From Pseudomonas petrae (GTDB taxonomy: Bacteria > Pseudomonadota > Gammaproteobacteria > Pseudomonadales > Pseudomonadaceae), in NCBI RefSeq assembly GCF_021728295.1, contig NZ_JAKJXE010000013.1:84272-148271 (forward strand): DNA of 64,000 bases. The letters run 5' to 3'. A program made the position numbers and the translations under genes. Below, in pieces: positions 16,984-28,782 of the stretch; the stretch's first letter is position 1; every line of letters starts with the position of its first letter. The notes beneath the pieces were generated by a model. The model was given only the letters and a program-made list of their open reading frames with translations. It was not told the DNA's origin and made no database searches.

Positions 16984-18264
16984 TTAGCCGATGACCTCGA
17001 TGCCGCCCATCCATGGCTTGAGGACTTCCGGCACGCGAATCGAGCCGTCAGCCTGCTGGTAGTTTTCCAGCACCGCCACGAGCGTGCGACCCACTGCGAG
17101 ACCCGAACCGTTCAGCGTGTGAACCAGTTCCGGCTTGCCGGTTTCAGGGTTGCGCCAGCGGGCCTGCATGCGACGCGCCTGGAAATCGCCACAGTTGGAG
17201 CACGACGAGATTTCACGGTATTTGTCCTGGCTCGGAATCCACACTTCCAGGTCGTAGGTCTTGACCGCACTGAAACCCATGTCACCGGTGCACAGCGCCA
17301 ATACGCGGTACGGCAATTCGAGCAATTGCAGCACACGCTCGGCGTTACCGGTCAGGCTCTCCAGCGCTTCCATGGATTTTTCCGGCTCGACGATCTGCAC
17401 CATCTCGACCTTGTCGAACTGGTGCTGACGGATCATGCCGCGCGTATCACGGCCCGACGCACCGGCTTCGCTACGGAAGCACGGCGTGTGGGCGACGAAT
17501 TTCAACGGCAACTGCTTGGCGTCGAGAATTTCGCCGGAGACGATGTTGGTCAGCGACACTTCGGCGGTCGGGATCAGGTACAGATCGGCCTCGCCTTCGC
17601 GGGAGATCTTGAACAGGTCTTCTTCGAATTTCGGCAGCTGACCGGTGCCCTGCAACGCAGGCGCCTGGACCAGATACGGCGTGTAGGCCTCTTCGTAACC
17701 GTGCTCGTTGATGTGCAGCGTGATCATGAACTGCGCGAGCGCACGGTGCAGACGCGCAATCGGGCCACGCAACAGGGCGAAACGGGCGCCGGACAGCTTG
17801 GCAGCGGTTTCGAAATCCAGCCAGCCGAACTTCTCGCCCAGCGCAACGTGGTCCTGAACCGCGAAATCGAACGACGCCGGCGTGCCCCATGTGCGCACTT
17901 CGACGTTTTCTTCTTCGTCAGCGCCCACCGGCACCGACGCGTGGGGCAGGTTCGGCATGCTCAGGGCCATGGCATCGAGTTCGGACTGAATGGCGTCCAG
18001 CTCTTTCTTGCCGGTGCTCAGCTCTTCGGCCATGCGATCGATGTCAGCCATCAGCGGCGCGATGTCTTCACCGCGCTGCTTGGCCTGGCCGATGGATTTG
18101 GAACGGGCGTTACGCTCGGCCTGAAGCTGTTCGGTGCGGGTCTGCACCGTCTTGCGCTGGGCTTCCAGCGCTTCGATGCGGGCCACGTCCAGTGTGTAGC
18201 CACGGGAAGCCAGGCGATCCGCTACGTCCTGAAGTTGAGTACGCAGCAGTTTGGAGTCGAGCAT
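16984..18264 (-). CDS. serS: Seryl-tRNA synthetase
   Basis: Class II aminoacyl-tRNA synthetase of 426 residues that charges tRNA-Ser, including the tRNA at 10878-10968. The N-terminal antiparallel coiled coil (about 1-105) starts MLDSKLLRTQLQDVADRL. Motif 2 is FRSEAGASGRDTRGMIRQHQF and motif 3 is NGSGLAVGRTLVAVLENYQ. It is part of the leftward cluster ftsK-lolA-rarA-crcB-serS-cysG. Confidence 0.97.
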   Translation of the reverse strand: MLDSKLLRTQLQDVADRLASRGYTLDVARIEALEAQRKTVQTRTEQLQAERNARSKSIGQAKQRGEDIAPLMADIDRMAEELSTGKKELDAIQSELDAMALSMPNLPHASVPVGADEEENVEVRTWGTPASFDFAVQDHVALGEKFGWLDFETAAKLSGARFALLRGPIARLHRALAQFMITLHINEHGYEEAYTPYLVQAPALQGTGQLPKFEEDLFKISREGEADLYLIPTAEVSLTNIVSGEILDAKQLPLKFVAHTPCFRSEAGASGRDTRGMIRQHQFDKVEMVQIVEPEKSMEALESLTGNAERVLQLLELPYRVLALCTGDMGFSAVKTYDLEVWIPSQDKYREISSCSNCGDFQARRMQARWRNPETGKPELVHTLNGSGLAVGRTLVAVLENYQQADGSIRVPEVLKPWMGGIEVIG

Positions 18265-18280
18265 ATCGGTCTCTCGTATA

Positions 18281-18655
18281 TTAAATTCGGGTCAAAGACA
18301 GGCCGGCCCACGTCGCGAGCAGCCCGCCCAGTACGCTGATGAGGGCGTAGCCAATGGCCAGAGGAGCCTGGCCGCTTTCAAGCAGGCGAATCGTGTCCAG
18401 TGAGAAAGACGAAAACGTCGTCAGACCACCGAGGAATCCCACCATCAATCCGGCGCGCAGTTCAATCGGGACTTCCGGGCGGATCAGAAACAGCCCGTAG
18501 AGCAGACCGATCAGCAGGCAGCCCACCAGATTCACCGCCAGCGTTGCGGTGTAGAAATAGCGCGGCCAGTTCGCAGCGACCACGTTAGCCGTCGCGAAAC
18601 GCAGTAATGTACCAGCCACGCCACCGGCGGACACGGCAAGAATCAATTGAATCAC
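18281..18655 (-). CDS. crcB: Fluoride channel CrcB/Fluc
   Basis: 124-residue, four-helix membrane protein that exports fluoride as an antiparallel dimer. Signatures are GGVAGTLLRF, TLAVNLVGCLLIGLL and GFLGGLTTFSSFSLD. The start is GTG and overlaps the rarA TAG stop by one base, so its translation is probably coupled to rarA. I saw no fluoride riboswitch; with the gene embedded in an operon none is expected here. Confidence 0.93.
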   Translation of the reverse strand: MIQLILAVSAGGVAGTLLRFATANVVAANWPRYFYTATLAVNLVGCLLIGLLYGLFLIRPEVPIELRAGLMVGFLGGLTTFSSFSLDTIRLLESGQAPLAIGYALISVLGGLLATWAGLSLTRI

Positions 18656-19977
18656 TATTTTCTCCTCTGACGTGGGCTGGCGCGGTCGAGCGCCGACAGG
18701 TGTTTGAGCTTTTCGCCGATCTTCAGCTCAAGGCCGCGGGGGACCGGCTGGTAATACTGGCGCGGTTCGAGTTCGTCGGGGAAGTAATCCTCACCCGCCG
18801 CGTAAGCATCCGGCTCATCATGGGCGTAGCGGTATTCTTCGCCGTAGCCGAGCTGTTTCATAAGCTTCGTCGGCGCGTTGCGCAGGTGCAAGGGCACTTC
18901 CAGCGAACCATGCTCGGTGGCTTCGCGCATGGCCATCTTGAAACCCATGTACACGGCGTTGCTCTTCGGCGCGCAGGCCAGATAAACGATGGCCTGCGCC
19001 ACGGCCAGTTCGCCTTCCGGACTGCCGAGGCGTTCCTGCACATCCCACGCCGACATGCACAACGGCAAGGCGCGCGGATCAGCATTGCCGATGTCTTCGC
19101 TGGCCATGCGCACCACGCGTCGCGCCAGATACAGCGGGTCGCAGCCGCCGTCGATCATCCGCGCGAACCAGTACAGCGCGGCGTCGGGGTTGGAGCCGCG
19201 AATGGATTTGTGCAGCGCAGAAATCTGGTCGTAGAACGCTTCGCCGCCCTTGTCGAAACGACGGCGGCTGTCACCGAGCAGGCTTTGCAGCAATTCGGGA
19301 TCGATTTCGCTGCCGTCTTCCGCCAGGTCCGATGCGTTCTCCAGCAGATTGAGCATCCGCCGGCCATCGCCGTCCGCTGCGGCCAGAAGCGTCTTGAACG
19401 CCTCGTCGCCCAAGGTCAGATGCCGATTACCCAGCCCGCGCTCTTCGGTCAGCGCGCGGTTGACCAACTGACGCAGCGCCCCTTCGTCCAGGCTCTTGAG
19501 CACATAGACCCGCGCGCGGGAGAGCAGCGCGTTGTTGAGCTCGAATGAAGGGTTTTCGGTGGTGGCGCCGATGAAGATCAGCGTGCCGTCTTCGACGTAG
19601 GGCAGAAACGCATCCTGCTGCGACTTGTTGAAACGGTGCACTTCGTCGACGAACAGGATGGTGCGGCGACCGTATTGACCCGCCTGTTGCTTGGCGATCT
19701 CCACCGCCTGACGGATCTCTTTGACCCCGGCCAGCACCGCCGACACCGTTTCAAAATGCGCGTCGGAGACTTTGGCCAGCAACCGCGCCAGCGTGGTTTT
19801 ACCTACGCCGGGCGGTCCCCAGAAAATCATCGAATGCAGGGCGCCCTGCTCCAGCGCTTCACGCAGTGGCTTGCCGTGGGCGAGCAGGTGCTGCTGGCCG
19901 ACGTACTCGTCCAGATTGGTCGCCCGCAGGCGGGCGGCCAACGGTTGCGCGATCGGTTCAGTGCTGAACAGGTCCAT
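18655..19977 (-). CDS. rarA: Replication-associated recombination protein A (MgsA/RarA AAA+ ATPase)
   Basis: 440-residue AAA+ clamp-loader-like ATPase acting at stalled replication forks. Walker A is GPPGVGKTTLAR, Walker B is FVDEVHRFNKSQQD, and sensor 1 is IGATTENPSFELN. The C-terminal tetramerisation and helical domain is complete (ENAPTKLMKQLGYG-type segment, PDELEPRQYYQPV). It begins 18 bp after the lolA stop. Confidence 0.95.
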   Translation of the reverse strand: MDLFSTEPIAQPLAARLRATNLDEYVGQQHLLAHGKPLREALEQGALHSMIFWGPPGVGKTTLARLLAKVSDAHFETVSAVLAGVKEIRQAVEIAKQQAGQYGRRTILFVDEVHRFNKSQQDAFLPYVEDGTLIFIGATTENPSFELNNALLSRARVYVLKSLDEGALRQLVNRALTEERGLGNRHLTLGDEAFKTLLAAADGDGRRMLNLLENASDLAEDGSEIDPELLQSLLGDSRRRFDKGGEAFYDQISALHKSIRGSNPDAALYWFARMIDGGCDPLYLARRVVRMASEDIGNADPRALPLCMSAWDVQERLGSPEGELAVAQAIVYLACAPKSNAVYMGFKMAMREATEHGSLEVPLHLRNAPTKLMKQLGYGEEYRYAHDEPDAYAAGEDYFPDELEPRQYYQPVPRGLELKIGEKLKHLSALDRASPRQRRK

Positions 19978-19995
19978 GAAACAGGCGAACCCCTT

Positions 19996-20619
19996 TTATT
20001 CCTGAATGACGTCAGCGCCTTTCGGGATCTGGAACTGGAATTTGCTCGCCGGGACAGGCTCGTTGGCCTTGACGCCGGTGAACAGGATATTGGTGCGCTG
20101 GCCGACGCTGTCGATCAGCTGCATGTCGTTGATCATGCCGTTGCGGAACGACAAGCGCAGGCTATCGAACAGGGTGTCTTTGGACTTGGGCTTGAGCACG
20201 AAGTCGATCACGCCACCGGCTTCCTTGGCGCTGATGTCGAAGCTCTCGCTGATTTTCGACACGTCGCCGGACAGCAACAGCGCAGGGGTCTGGGTCAGAC
20301 GCTGGTCGAGGGTCTTGATGGTGACCTGCTCCAGATCAGGGTCCCACAGGGAAACCTTCTTGCCGTCGGAAACCATCGTTTGCTCTTGCGGCGCGTCGGT
20401 GTGCCAGTAGAACAGGCCCGGGCGCTGCAAGGTCATCTCGCCGGCAGTTTCCTGCAGCTGGGTGCCGCCACCGTCGAGGGTGAGCTGGGAGAAACGCCCG
20501 CTCAGGGTTTTCGAGTTTTCCAGCAGTTGGGTCAGACGTGCCACGTCCTTGCTGTCGGCGTGGGCCGAGAGAGCAGAAAAAGCCAGTGCAGGTACCAACA
20601 GCATGCGGATAAGACGCAT
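19996..20619 (-). CDS. lolA: Outer-membrane lipoprotein carrier protein LolA
   Basis: Periplasmic chaperone that carries lipoproteins from the LolCDE complex to LolB. The 207-residue precursor has a signal peptide (about 1-21, FSALSAHA). The mature LolA fold shows RLTQLLENSKTLSGRFSQL, RPGLFYWHTDAPQEQTMVSDG and LWDPDLEQVTIKTLDQ. It lies 76 bp downstream of ftsK, the usual order in gammaproteobacteria. Confidence 0.95.
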   Translation of the reverse strand: MRLIRMLLVPALAFSALSAHADSKDVARLTQLLENSKTLSGRFSQLTLDGGGTQLQETAGEMTLQRPGLFYWHTDAPQEQTMVSDGKKVSLWDPDLEQVTIKTLDQRLTQTPALLLSGDVSKISESFDISAKEAGGVIDFVLKPKSKDTLFDSLRLSFRNGMINDMQLIDSVGQRTNILFTGVKANEPVPASKFQFQIPKGADVIQE

Positions 20620-20695
20620 GGGATTCCTCTTTGAGTGTGGTTGAAGCCGGGCGCCGCCTCAGTGACGCCGCCCGGTTAAGCATGACGTTGAAGTG

Positions 20696-23101
<2,406 letters not shown>

Positions 23102-23585
23102 AACGCTTCAATTCCTGCGCGCAAGCGCGAACATCTGATGATTGACTGTGTACGACTGCCTTGACGAAATGGCAGCGGCTTTCCGGACATCGGCTGAAGA
23201 ACGGCCTGACGACCGAAAAATCACGCCTGCGATAACGCACGCTCGACAGGTGACTTGAAATGAGGTTAAACAGCATCGGCATTGTACGGATTTGCGCGCC
23301 GCGCGCCACGTTAGTCTGGCGCGGTGCTTGCAGATGTTCAAGCTTCGCCGGCCGCTGACAATTTGAGCACGCATTTTCTTTGCCGACAAAGGCTTATGAC
23401 GTGTTTTTCCTGCCCCCTTGAACTGTCAAAAGGCCATGCCGGGATGAAGAAACCAAGTGGTCCAACATCCGGGTGCAATCAAGCGGCTTGTGACCCTGTT
23501 TGCAACAGAGAGTTGCAGCATGGAGTTGCAGCCGGAGTTGCAAGCCTGCGTTGACGCCCCTCCCCTCTCGTAAAGTCTGGATGCC
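23102..23585. other. Divergent intergenic region ftsK / aat
   Basis: This 484-bp region holds the promoters of ftsK (leftward) and aat (rightward). No gene is visible; trxB, which I recall at this position in P. aeruginosa, is not here. The notable element is the set of three GAGTTGCA direct repeats close to aat. Confidence 0.55.
23510..23543 (+). repeat. Three GAGTTGCA direct repeats before aat
   Basis: GAGTTGCAG starts at 23510 and 23523 and GAGTTGCAA at 23535, spaced 13 and 12 bp, about one helical turn plus. They end 43 bp before the aat ATG. Helical phasing would suit cooperative protein binding; no known operator is recognised. Confidence 0.5.
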
Positions 23586-24275
23586 ATGCTGACCTGGTTA
23601 CAACGCGACACCCTTGATTTCCCTCCGCTGGAAAAAGCCATGCGCGAGCCCAATGGACTGTTGGCCGGCGGCGGCGATTTGTCTGCGGATCGTTTGATTG
23701 CAGCGTACCGCCACGGCTGCTTCCCCTGGTATCAGCAGGGCCAGCCGATTCTCTGGTGGTCGCCGGACCCGCGCACCGTGCTCTTCCCGGATGAGCTTCA
23801 TGTATCACGCAGTCTGGGCAAGCTGCTGCGACAGCGGCATTATCGGGTCACCTTCGACCAGGATTTCGCGGCGGTCATTCAAGCGTGCGCCGAACCCCGG
23901 GCGTACACCGACGGCACGTGGATCACCGGCTCCATGCAGGCGGCCTATATCGAACTGCATGCGCGTGGCTTCGCCCACAGCGTCGAAGTCTGGGACGGCG
24001 ACGCGTTGGTGGGCGGCCTGTATGGATTGGCCATGGGCCAGCTGTTTTTCGGCGAATCGATGTTCAGCCGCGCCGACAACGCCTCCAAGGTCGGCTTCGC
24101 AACGTTGGTCGAATACTTGAAAGAATCGGGTTTTGTTCTGATTGATTGCCAAATGCCTACCGAGCACCTGCTAAGCCTTGGCGCGCGCTCGATTGCGCGC
24201 CAGACGTTCGCCGACTATCTGCATAAACACCTCAATGCGAGCAATTACGCCGATTGGTCGCCTAGGCGAGTTTGA
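23586..24275 (+). CDS. aat: Leucyl/phenylalanyl-tRNA--protein transferase
   Basis: 229-residue enzyme adding Leu or Phe from charged tRNA to N-terminal Arg/Lys, creating N-degrons read by ClpS. Family blocks: GLLAGGGDLSADRLIAAYRHGCFPWY, ILWWSPDPRTVLFP, DGTWITGSMQAAY, GLYGLAMGQLFFGESMFSR, and DCQMPTEHLLSLGA. There is no strong SD before the ATG. Partner genes bpt, clpA and clpS follow within 5 kb. Confidence 0.96.
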   Translation: MLTWLQRDTLDFPPLEKAMREPNGLLAGGGDLSADRLIAAYRHGCFPWYQQGQPILWWSPDPRTVLFPDELHVSRSLGKLLRQRHYRVTFDQDFAAVIQACAEPRAYTDGTWITGSMQAAYIELHARGFAHSVEVWDGDALVGGLYGLAMGQLFFGESMFSRADNASKVGFATLVEYLKESGFVLIDCQMPTEHLLSLGARSIARQTFADYLHKHLNASNYADWSPRRV

Positions 24276-24322
24276 TTGGCCTGGCATACACTCATGACTA
24301 CAGTTTTTCTCGAGGGTTGATC

Positions 24323-25030
24323 ATGACCGAGCTGGCGCGGCTGAAGTTCTATGCCACTCAACCCCACTCCTGTAGCTACCTGCCCGAGGAACAAGCCACC
24401 ACGCTGTTTCTCGACCCCAGCCAGCCGATGGACGTCCAGGTCTATGCCGATCTCTCGGACATGGGGTTTCGCCGCAGTGGCGATCATCTTTACCGTCCGC
24501 ACTGCCAGAACTGCAGCGCCTGTGTACCTGCGCGCATTCCGGTCGGACTCTTTGTGCCCGATCGTCAGCAAAAACGTATTTTCAAGAGGAACGCCGACCT
24601 CGAAGTGACGAGCACCAAGCCGCATTTCAGTGAGGAATACTTCGATCAGTATCAGCGTTACATCGAGCAGCGCCATGCCGATGGCGATATGTTTCCACCG
24701 AGCCGCGACCAGTTTTCCACCTTCCTGGTCCGCGACCTGCCGTTTTCGCGTTTTTACGAGTTCCGTCTGGAGGGCCGGCTGCTCGCCGTTGCAGTCACTG
24801 ACCTGCTGCCCAACGGGCTCTCTGCCGTTTACACGTTCTACGAACCTTCGGAAGAGCGCCGCAGCCTGGGGCGTTACGCGATTCTCTGGCAGATCGCCGA
24901 AGCCGCACGCATGCAACTGCATGCGGTGTACCTCGGCTACTGGATAAAGAACTGCAAAAAGATGAATTACAAGACCCAATATCGCCCTATCGAACTGCTT
25001 ACCAATCAAAGATGGGTCACTCTTTACTGA
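24323..25030 (+). CDS. bpt: Aspartate/glutamate leucyltransferase (arginyltransferase family)
   Basis: 235-residue bacterial Bpt/ATE-type enzyme adding Leu to N-terminal Asp or Glu. The N-terminal cysteine cluster and the LYRPHCQNCSACVPARIPV block are present, as are YFDQYQRYIEQRHADGDM and YLGYWIKNCKKMNYKTQYRP. The ATG at 24323 follows GAGGG. It sits 47 bp after aat and before infA, a standard Pseudomonas arrangement. Confidence 0.94.
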   Translation: MTELARLKFYATQPHSCSYLPEEQATTLFLDPSQPMDVQVYADLSDMGFRRSGDHLYRPHCQNCSACVPARIPVGLFVPDRQQKRIFKRNADLEVTSTKPHFSEEYFDQYQRYIEQRHADGDMFPPSRDQFSTFLVRDLPFSRFYEFRLEGRLLAVAVTDLLPNGLSAVYTFYEPSEERRSLGRYAILWQIAEAARMQLHAVYLGYWIKNCKKMNYKTQYRPIELLTNQRWVTLY

Positions 25031-25131
25031 AGCCCTTGGCTTAAACCTCAATTTTCGGGCACAATGCAGCCCGCTTTTGCCTGGCTGCCGTTTGCACCGG
25101 GCCATTCATTGGATACCGAGGGCTTTACTGC

Positions 25132-25350
25132 ATGTCGAAAGAAGACAGCTTCGAAATGGAAGGCACTGTCGTCGACACCCTGCCCAACACCATGTTCCGT
25201 GTGGAGTTGGAAAATGGGCACGTCGTAACCGCGCACATCTCCGGCAAGATGCGCAAGAACTACATCCGCATTCTTACCGGCGACAAGGTCCGCGTTGAGC
25301 TGACGCCCTACGACTTGAGCAAAGGGCGCATCACTTACCGCGCCCGCTAA
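25132..25350 (+). CDS. infA: Translation initiation factor IF-1
   Basis: 72-residue S1-domain protein binding the ribosomal A site during initiation. It is a textbook IF-1 sequence ([50 protein letters not shown]) and is followed by a strong terminator. Confidence 0.98.
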
Positions 25351-25360
25351 CAGGTCTTAA

Positions 25361-25392
25361 CAAAAACGCCCGGCATATGCCGGGCGTTTTTG
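25361..25392. terminator. Intrinsic terminator after infA
   Basis: CAAAAACGCCCGGCAT and ATGCCGGGCGTTTTTG form a perfect 16-bp palindrome with terminal T-run, 10 bp after the infA stop. Confidence 0.93.
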
Positions 25393-25419
25393 TGTTCGCT
25401 ACTTAAGCACAGCACCCTG

Positions 25420-25509
25420 TGTAGGAGTGAGCTTGCTCGCGATGGCGTCGTGTCAGTCACCTGACGTGTCTCAGACAAATCGACATCGCGAGCAAGCTCA
25501 CGCCTACAA
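25420..25509. repeat. REPIN (paired inverted REP sequences)
   Basis: TGTAGGAGTGAGCTTGCTCG (from 25420, continuing CGATGGCG) and its inverted partner ending near 25509 (CGCGAGCAAGCTCACGCCTA) flank a roughly 35-bp spacer. This is the typical hairpin of Pseudomonas REPINs, between the infA and clpA terminators. Confidence 0.85.
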
Positions 25510-25533
25510 GGGTTCGGCAAATTCGCAGCCAAC

Positions 25534-25557
25534 AAAAAAGGCGCCATTCGGCGCCTT
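25534..25557 (-). terminator. Intrinsic terminator of clpA
   Basis: Read leftward, AAAGGCGCC-GAAT-GGCGCCTTTTTT: a 9-bp stem with a T-run, 27 bp beyond the clpA stop. Confidence 0.9.
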
Positions 25558-25583
25558 TCAGGTTTGTTGCATTAACCGAAACG

Positions 25584-27854
25584 TCAGGCCATTTCAGCCG
25601 TGGTTTCGTAATCGAACGTGATCTCGCCGTCCTTGAAGTCGATGTGTACCACACCGCCATGCTCGGACAACTCGCCAAAGAGGATTTCTTCGGCCAGCGG
25701 ACGCTTGATCTTGTCCTGGATCAGACGTGCCATCGGACGTGCGCCCATCGCCGCGTCGTAACCACCTTCGGCCAGATAACCCCTCGCCGCTTCGGTCACT
25801 TCCAGCAGCACGCGCTTGTCTTCCAGCTGCGCCTGAAGTTCGGTAAGGAACTTGTCCACCACGCTCTTGATCACCTCATGGCTGAGGCGACCGAATTGAA
25901 TGATGGTGTCCAGACGGTTGCGAAATTCCGGCGTGAAGCTCTTCTTGATCACTTCCATCGCATCAGAAGAGTGATCCTGATGGGTGAAACCGATCGAAGC
26001 CCGCGCTGCCGTTTCAGCACCGGCGTTGGTGGTCATGATCACGATCACATTGCGGAAGTCCGCCTTGCGCCCGTTGTTGTCGGTCAGCGTCCCGTGGTCC
26101 ATGACCTGCAGCAGCAGGTTGAAGACTTCCGGGTGCGCCTTCTCGATTTCATCGAGCAGCAGCACGCAATGCGGTTGTTTGGTGACCGCTTCAGTCAGCA
26201 GGCCGCCCTGATCAAAACCGACATAGCCCGGCGGCGCACCGATCAGACGCGATACGGTGTGACGCTCCATGTACTCGGACATGTCGAAACGCACCAGCTC
26301 GATACCCAGCGCCTTGGCCAGCTGACGTGCCGCCTCGGTCTTGCCGACACCGGTCGGACCTGCAAACAGGAAGGAACCGACAGGCTTGTCCGGCGACTTG
26401 AGGCCTGCACGCGACAACTTGATCGCGGTGGACAGCGAGTCGATGGCGGCATCCTGACCGAACACCGTCAGCTTCAGGTCGCGCTCCAGATTACGCAGCA
26501 ACTCCTTGTCAGAGCTGTTGACGTGTTTTGGCGGAATCCGCGCGATCTTCGCCACGATGTCTTCAACCTGCGGCACTTCAATACGCTTGACGCGCATTTC
26601 CACCGGTTGCAGCCGCTGATAGGCGCCCGCCTCGTCAATGACGTCAATGGCCTTGTCGGGCATGTGACGGTCATTGATGTAGCGCGACGCCAGTTCAGCA
26701 GCGGCACGCAGGGCTTCGTCGCTGTATTCGATATTGTGATGCTGTTCGAAACGGCCTTTCAGGCCGCGCAGAATGCCGATGGTGTCTTCGACTGACGGCT
26801 CCGAGACGTCAACCTTCTGGAAGCGACGTGCCAGCGCACGGTCTTTCTCGAAGATGCCGCGGAATTCCTGGAACGTGGTCGAACCGATGCAACGGATATC
26901 ACCCGACGAGAGTAGCGGCTTGAGCAGGTTGGAGGCATCCATCACGCCACCGGACGCAGCACCCGCACCGATGATGGTGTGGATTTCGTCAATGAACAGG
27001 ATTGCGTGCGGGCGTTTCTTCAACTCGCCGAGCAGCGCCTTGAAACGCTTCTCGAAATCGCCACGGTACTTGGTACCGGCCAGCAGTGCGCCCAGGTCGA
27101 GGGAGTACACGACGCTGTTGGCCAGCAAATCCGGCACCTGGTTGTCGACGATGCGTTTGGCCAGGCCTTCGGCAATGGCGGTTTTACCCACCCCGGCCTC
27201 GCCCACCAGCAGCGGGTTGTTCTTGCGACGCCGCGCGAGAATCTGAGCGACGCGCTCGACTTCCATCTCGCGCCCTACCAGCGGATCGATGCGGCCTTGA
27301 CGGGCCAGCTCATTCAGGTTGCTCGCATAGGCATCCAGAGGATTGCCTGAGGAAGAAGACTCACCGCCCTCGTCATCCTGCATATCTTGCTCACCTTCAG
27401 ATTGATCGCCATGCCCCGGCACTTTCGAAATACCGTGGGCGATGTAGTTGACGACATCGATACGGGCAACGCTCTGCTGCTTGAGCAGGAACACTGCCTG
27501 GCTTTCCTGCTCGCTGAAAATCGCTACCAGCACGTTTGCGCCAGTGACTTCCCGCTTGCCGGAACTCTGCACATGAAAAACCGCACGCTGTAGAACGCGC
27601 TGGAAGCCGAGTGTAGGTTGGGTCTCGCGATCCTCGTCATGCACAGGGATCAGCGGCGTGGTGGAGTCGATGAACTCCTGGAGGTCGTGTTTGAGTTTGT
27701 CGAGGTTTGCGCCGCAGGCACGCAGTACGGTGGCGGCAGCCTCATTGTCCAATAGGGCCAGCAGGAGGTGCTCGACGGTCATGAACTCATGACGTTTCGA
27801 GCGGGCCTCTTTGAAAGCCAAATTGAGGGTGACTTCGAGCTCACGGTTTAACAT
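25584..27854 (-). CDS. clpA: ATP-dependent Clp protease ATP-binding subunit ClpA
   Basis: 756-residue Hsp100 unfoldase feeding substrates to ClpP; with ClpS it degrades N-degron proteins. It has the double Clp N domain (1-145, MLNRELEVTLNLAFKEARSKRHEF), AAA1 (Walker A GEAGVGKTAIAEGLAKR, Walker B ILFIDEIHTIIGAG) and AAA2 (Walker A GPTGVGKTEAARQL, VLLLDEIEKAHPEVFNLLLQ). There is no ClpB-type middle coiled coil, which fixes it as ClpA. It lies 29 bp after clpS. Confidence 0.97.
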   Translation of the reverse strand: MLNRELEVTLNLAFKEARSKRHEFMTVEHLLLALLDNEAAATVLRACGANLDKLKHDLQEFIDSTTPLIPVHDEDRETQPTLGFQRVLQRAVFHVQSSGKREVTGANVLVAIFSEQESQAVFLLKQQSVARIDVVNYIAHGISKVPGHGDQSEGEQDMQDDEGGESSSSGNPLDAYASNLNELARQGRIDPLVGREMEVERVAQILARRRKNNPLLVGEAGVGKTAIAEGLAKRIVDNQVPDLLANSVVYSLDLGALLAGTKYRGDFEKRFKALLGELKKRPHAILFIDEIHTIIGAGAASGGVMDASNLLKPLLSSGDIRCIGSTTFQEFRGIFEKDRALARRFQKVDVSEPSVEDTIGILRGLKGRFEQHHNIEYSDEALRAAAELASRYINDRHMPDKAIDVIDEAGAYQRLQPVEMRVKRIEVPQVEDIVAKIARIPPKHVNSSDKELLRNLERDLKLTVFGQDAAIDSLSTAIKLSRAGLKSPDKPVGSFLFAGPTGVGKTEAARQLAKALGIELVRFDMSEYMERHTVSRLIGAPPGYVGFDQGGLLTEAVTKQPHCVLLLDEIEKAHPEVFNLLLQVMDHGTLTDNNGRKADFRNVIVIMTTNAGAETAARASIGFTHQDHSSDAMEVIKKSFTPEFRNRLDTIIQFGRLSHEVIKSVVDKFLTELQAQLEDKRVLLEVTEAARGYLAEGGYDAAMGARPMARLIQDKIKRPLAEEILFGELSEHGGVVHIDFKDGEITFDYETTAEMA

Positions 27855-27883
27855 AGCTTCACCTCATACCCAAGTGTCCGGCG

Positions 27884-28246
27884 TTAACCGTCCTTCTCGA
27901 TTTCACAGAGTAGCGGATGCTGGCTTTCCCTGGCGTACTGGTTGACCTGCATAGCCTTGGTCTCGGCGATGTCGCGGGTAAACAATCCGCAAACGGCCCG
28001 TCCCTCAGTATGGACGGCCAGCATGACCTTGGTCGCCAGCTCACGATTCAGGTTGAAAAACACCTCGAGCACTTCGACAACGAAATCCATCGGGGTGTAG
28101 TCATCGTTGAACAAAACCACCTTGTACATAGGCGGCACCTGCAATGTCGGCTTGGCTTCCTGTACAGCGGTGCCCGACGCATCGTCCTCATGGGGATGCG
28201 AGTCATCCTGATTGAATGTTAGTCGAATCTTGCTGATTGCATGCAT
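27884..28246 (-). CDS. clpS: ClpA adaptor protein ClpS
   Basis: 120-residue N-recognin. The flexible N-terminal tail (1-38, acidic) precedes the core: PPMYKVVLFNDDYTPMDFVVEVL, with the N-degron pocket residues in NDDYTPM, then a HTEGRAVCGLFTRDIAETKAMQV block. First gene of the clpSA operon and divergent from cspD. Confidence 0.97.
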   Translation of the reverse strand: MHAISKIRLTFNQDDSHPHEDDASGTAVQEAKPTLQVPPMYKVVLFNDDYTPMDFVVEVLEVFFNLNRELATKVMLAVHTEGRAVCGLFTRDIAETKAMQVNQYARESQHPLLCEIEKDG

Positions 28247-28468
28247 GGTAAAGAAGGTTCACAGAGGACGTGATTGAAATAAATGGTGGCGGTGATACCG
28301 GTTTTCAACTGGACCGCCGCTTGACCTTGACTATCGGCCAATCGGTGTTACAAACAATAGAACCCACATTGGGTAAAAAGGGTCCGCGCAGTCAACCAAA
28401 ATTTTTTAGGTCCGGCGGATGAGAGGTGATGATACTCCCATCGGAGTCCTTTGCAGAGGGATGTGACT

Positions 28469-28735
28469 ATGCACAGCGGTAAGGTCAAGTGGTTCAACAA
28501 CGCCAAGGGGTATGGCTTCATCGTTGAAGACGGCAAGTCTGAAGACCTGTTCGCGCACTACTCGGCGATCACGATGGAAGGCTATAAAACGCTGAAGGCC
28601 GGCCAGCCGGTTCAGTTCGAGATCACTCAGGGCCCCAAGGGTCTTCATGCCGTAGGCATCAGTGCGAAAGCAGTTGCTGATATCCCTGAGGCAGCCCCGC
28701 AGCACGAGAGACATTTCGAGAAGCAACAGGCATAG
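28469..28735 (+). CDS. cspD: Cold-shock-domain protein CspD
   Basis: 88-residue OB-fold nucleic-acid-binding protein. RNP1 (KGYGFIV) and RNP2 (DLFAHYSAI) are present, and the C-terminal extension (about 68-88) separates CspD from CspA. E. coli CspD inhibits replication in stationary phase. The ATG at 28469 follows AGAGGG; it is divergent from clpS over 222 bp, its typical position. Confidence 0.95.
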   Translation: MHSGKVKWFNNAKGYGFIVEDGKSEDLFAHYSAITMEGYKTLKAGQPVQFEITQGPKGLHAVGISAKAVADIPEAAPQHERHFEKQQA

Positions 28736-28782
28736 CGCAACAATCACGCCTGAGCCGGACCGTTCAAGCGCGAGATTCGAGA

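Noticed and set aside
18656..18700. Fluoride riboswitch for crcB
   Set aside because: crcB overlaps rarA by one base inside an operon; no leader exists to hold one.
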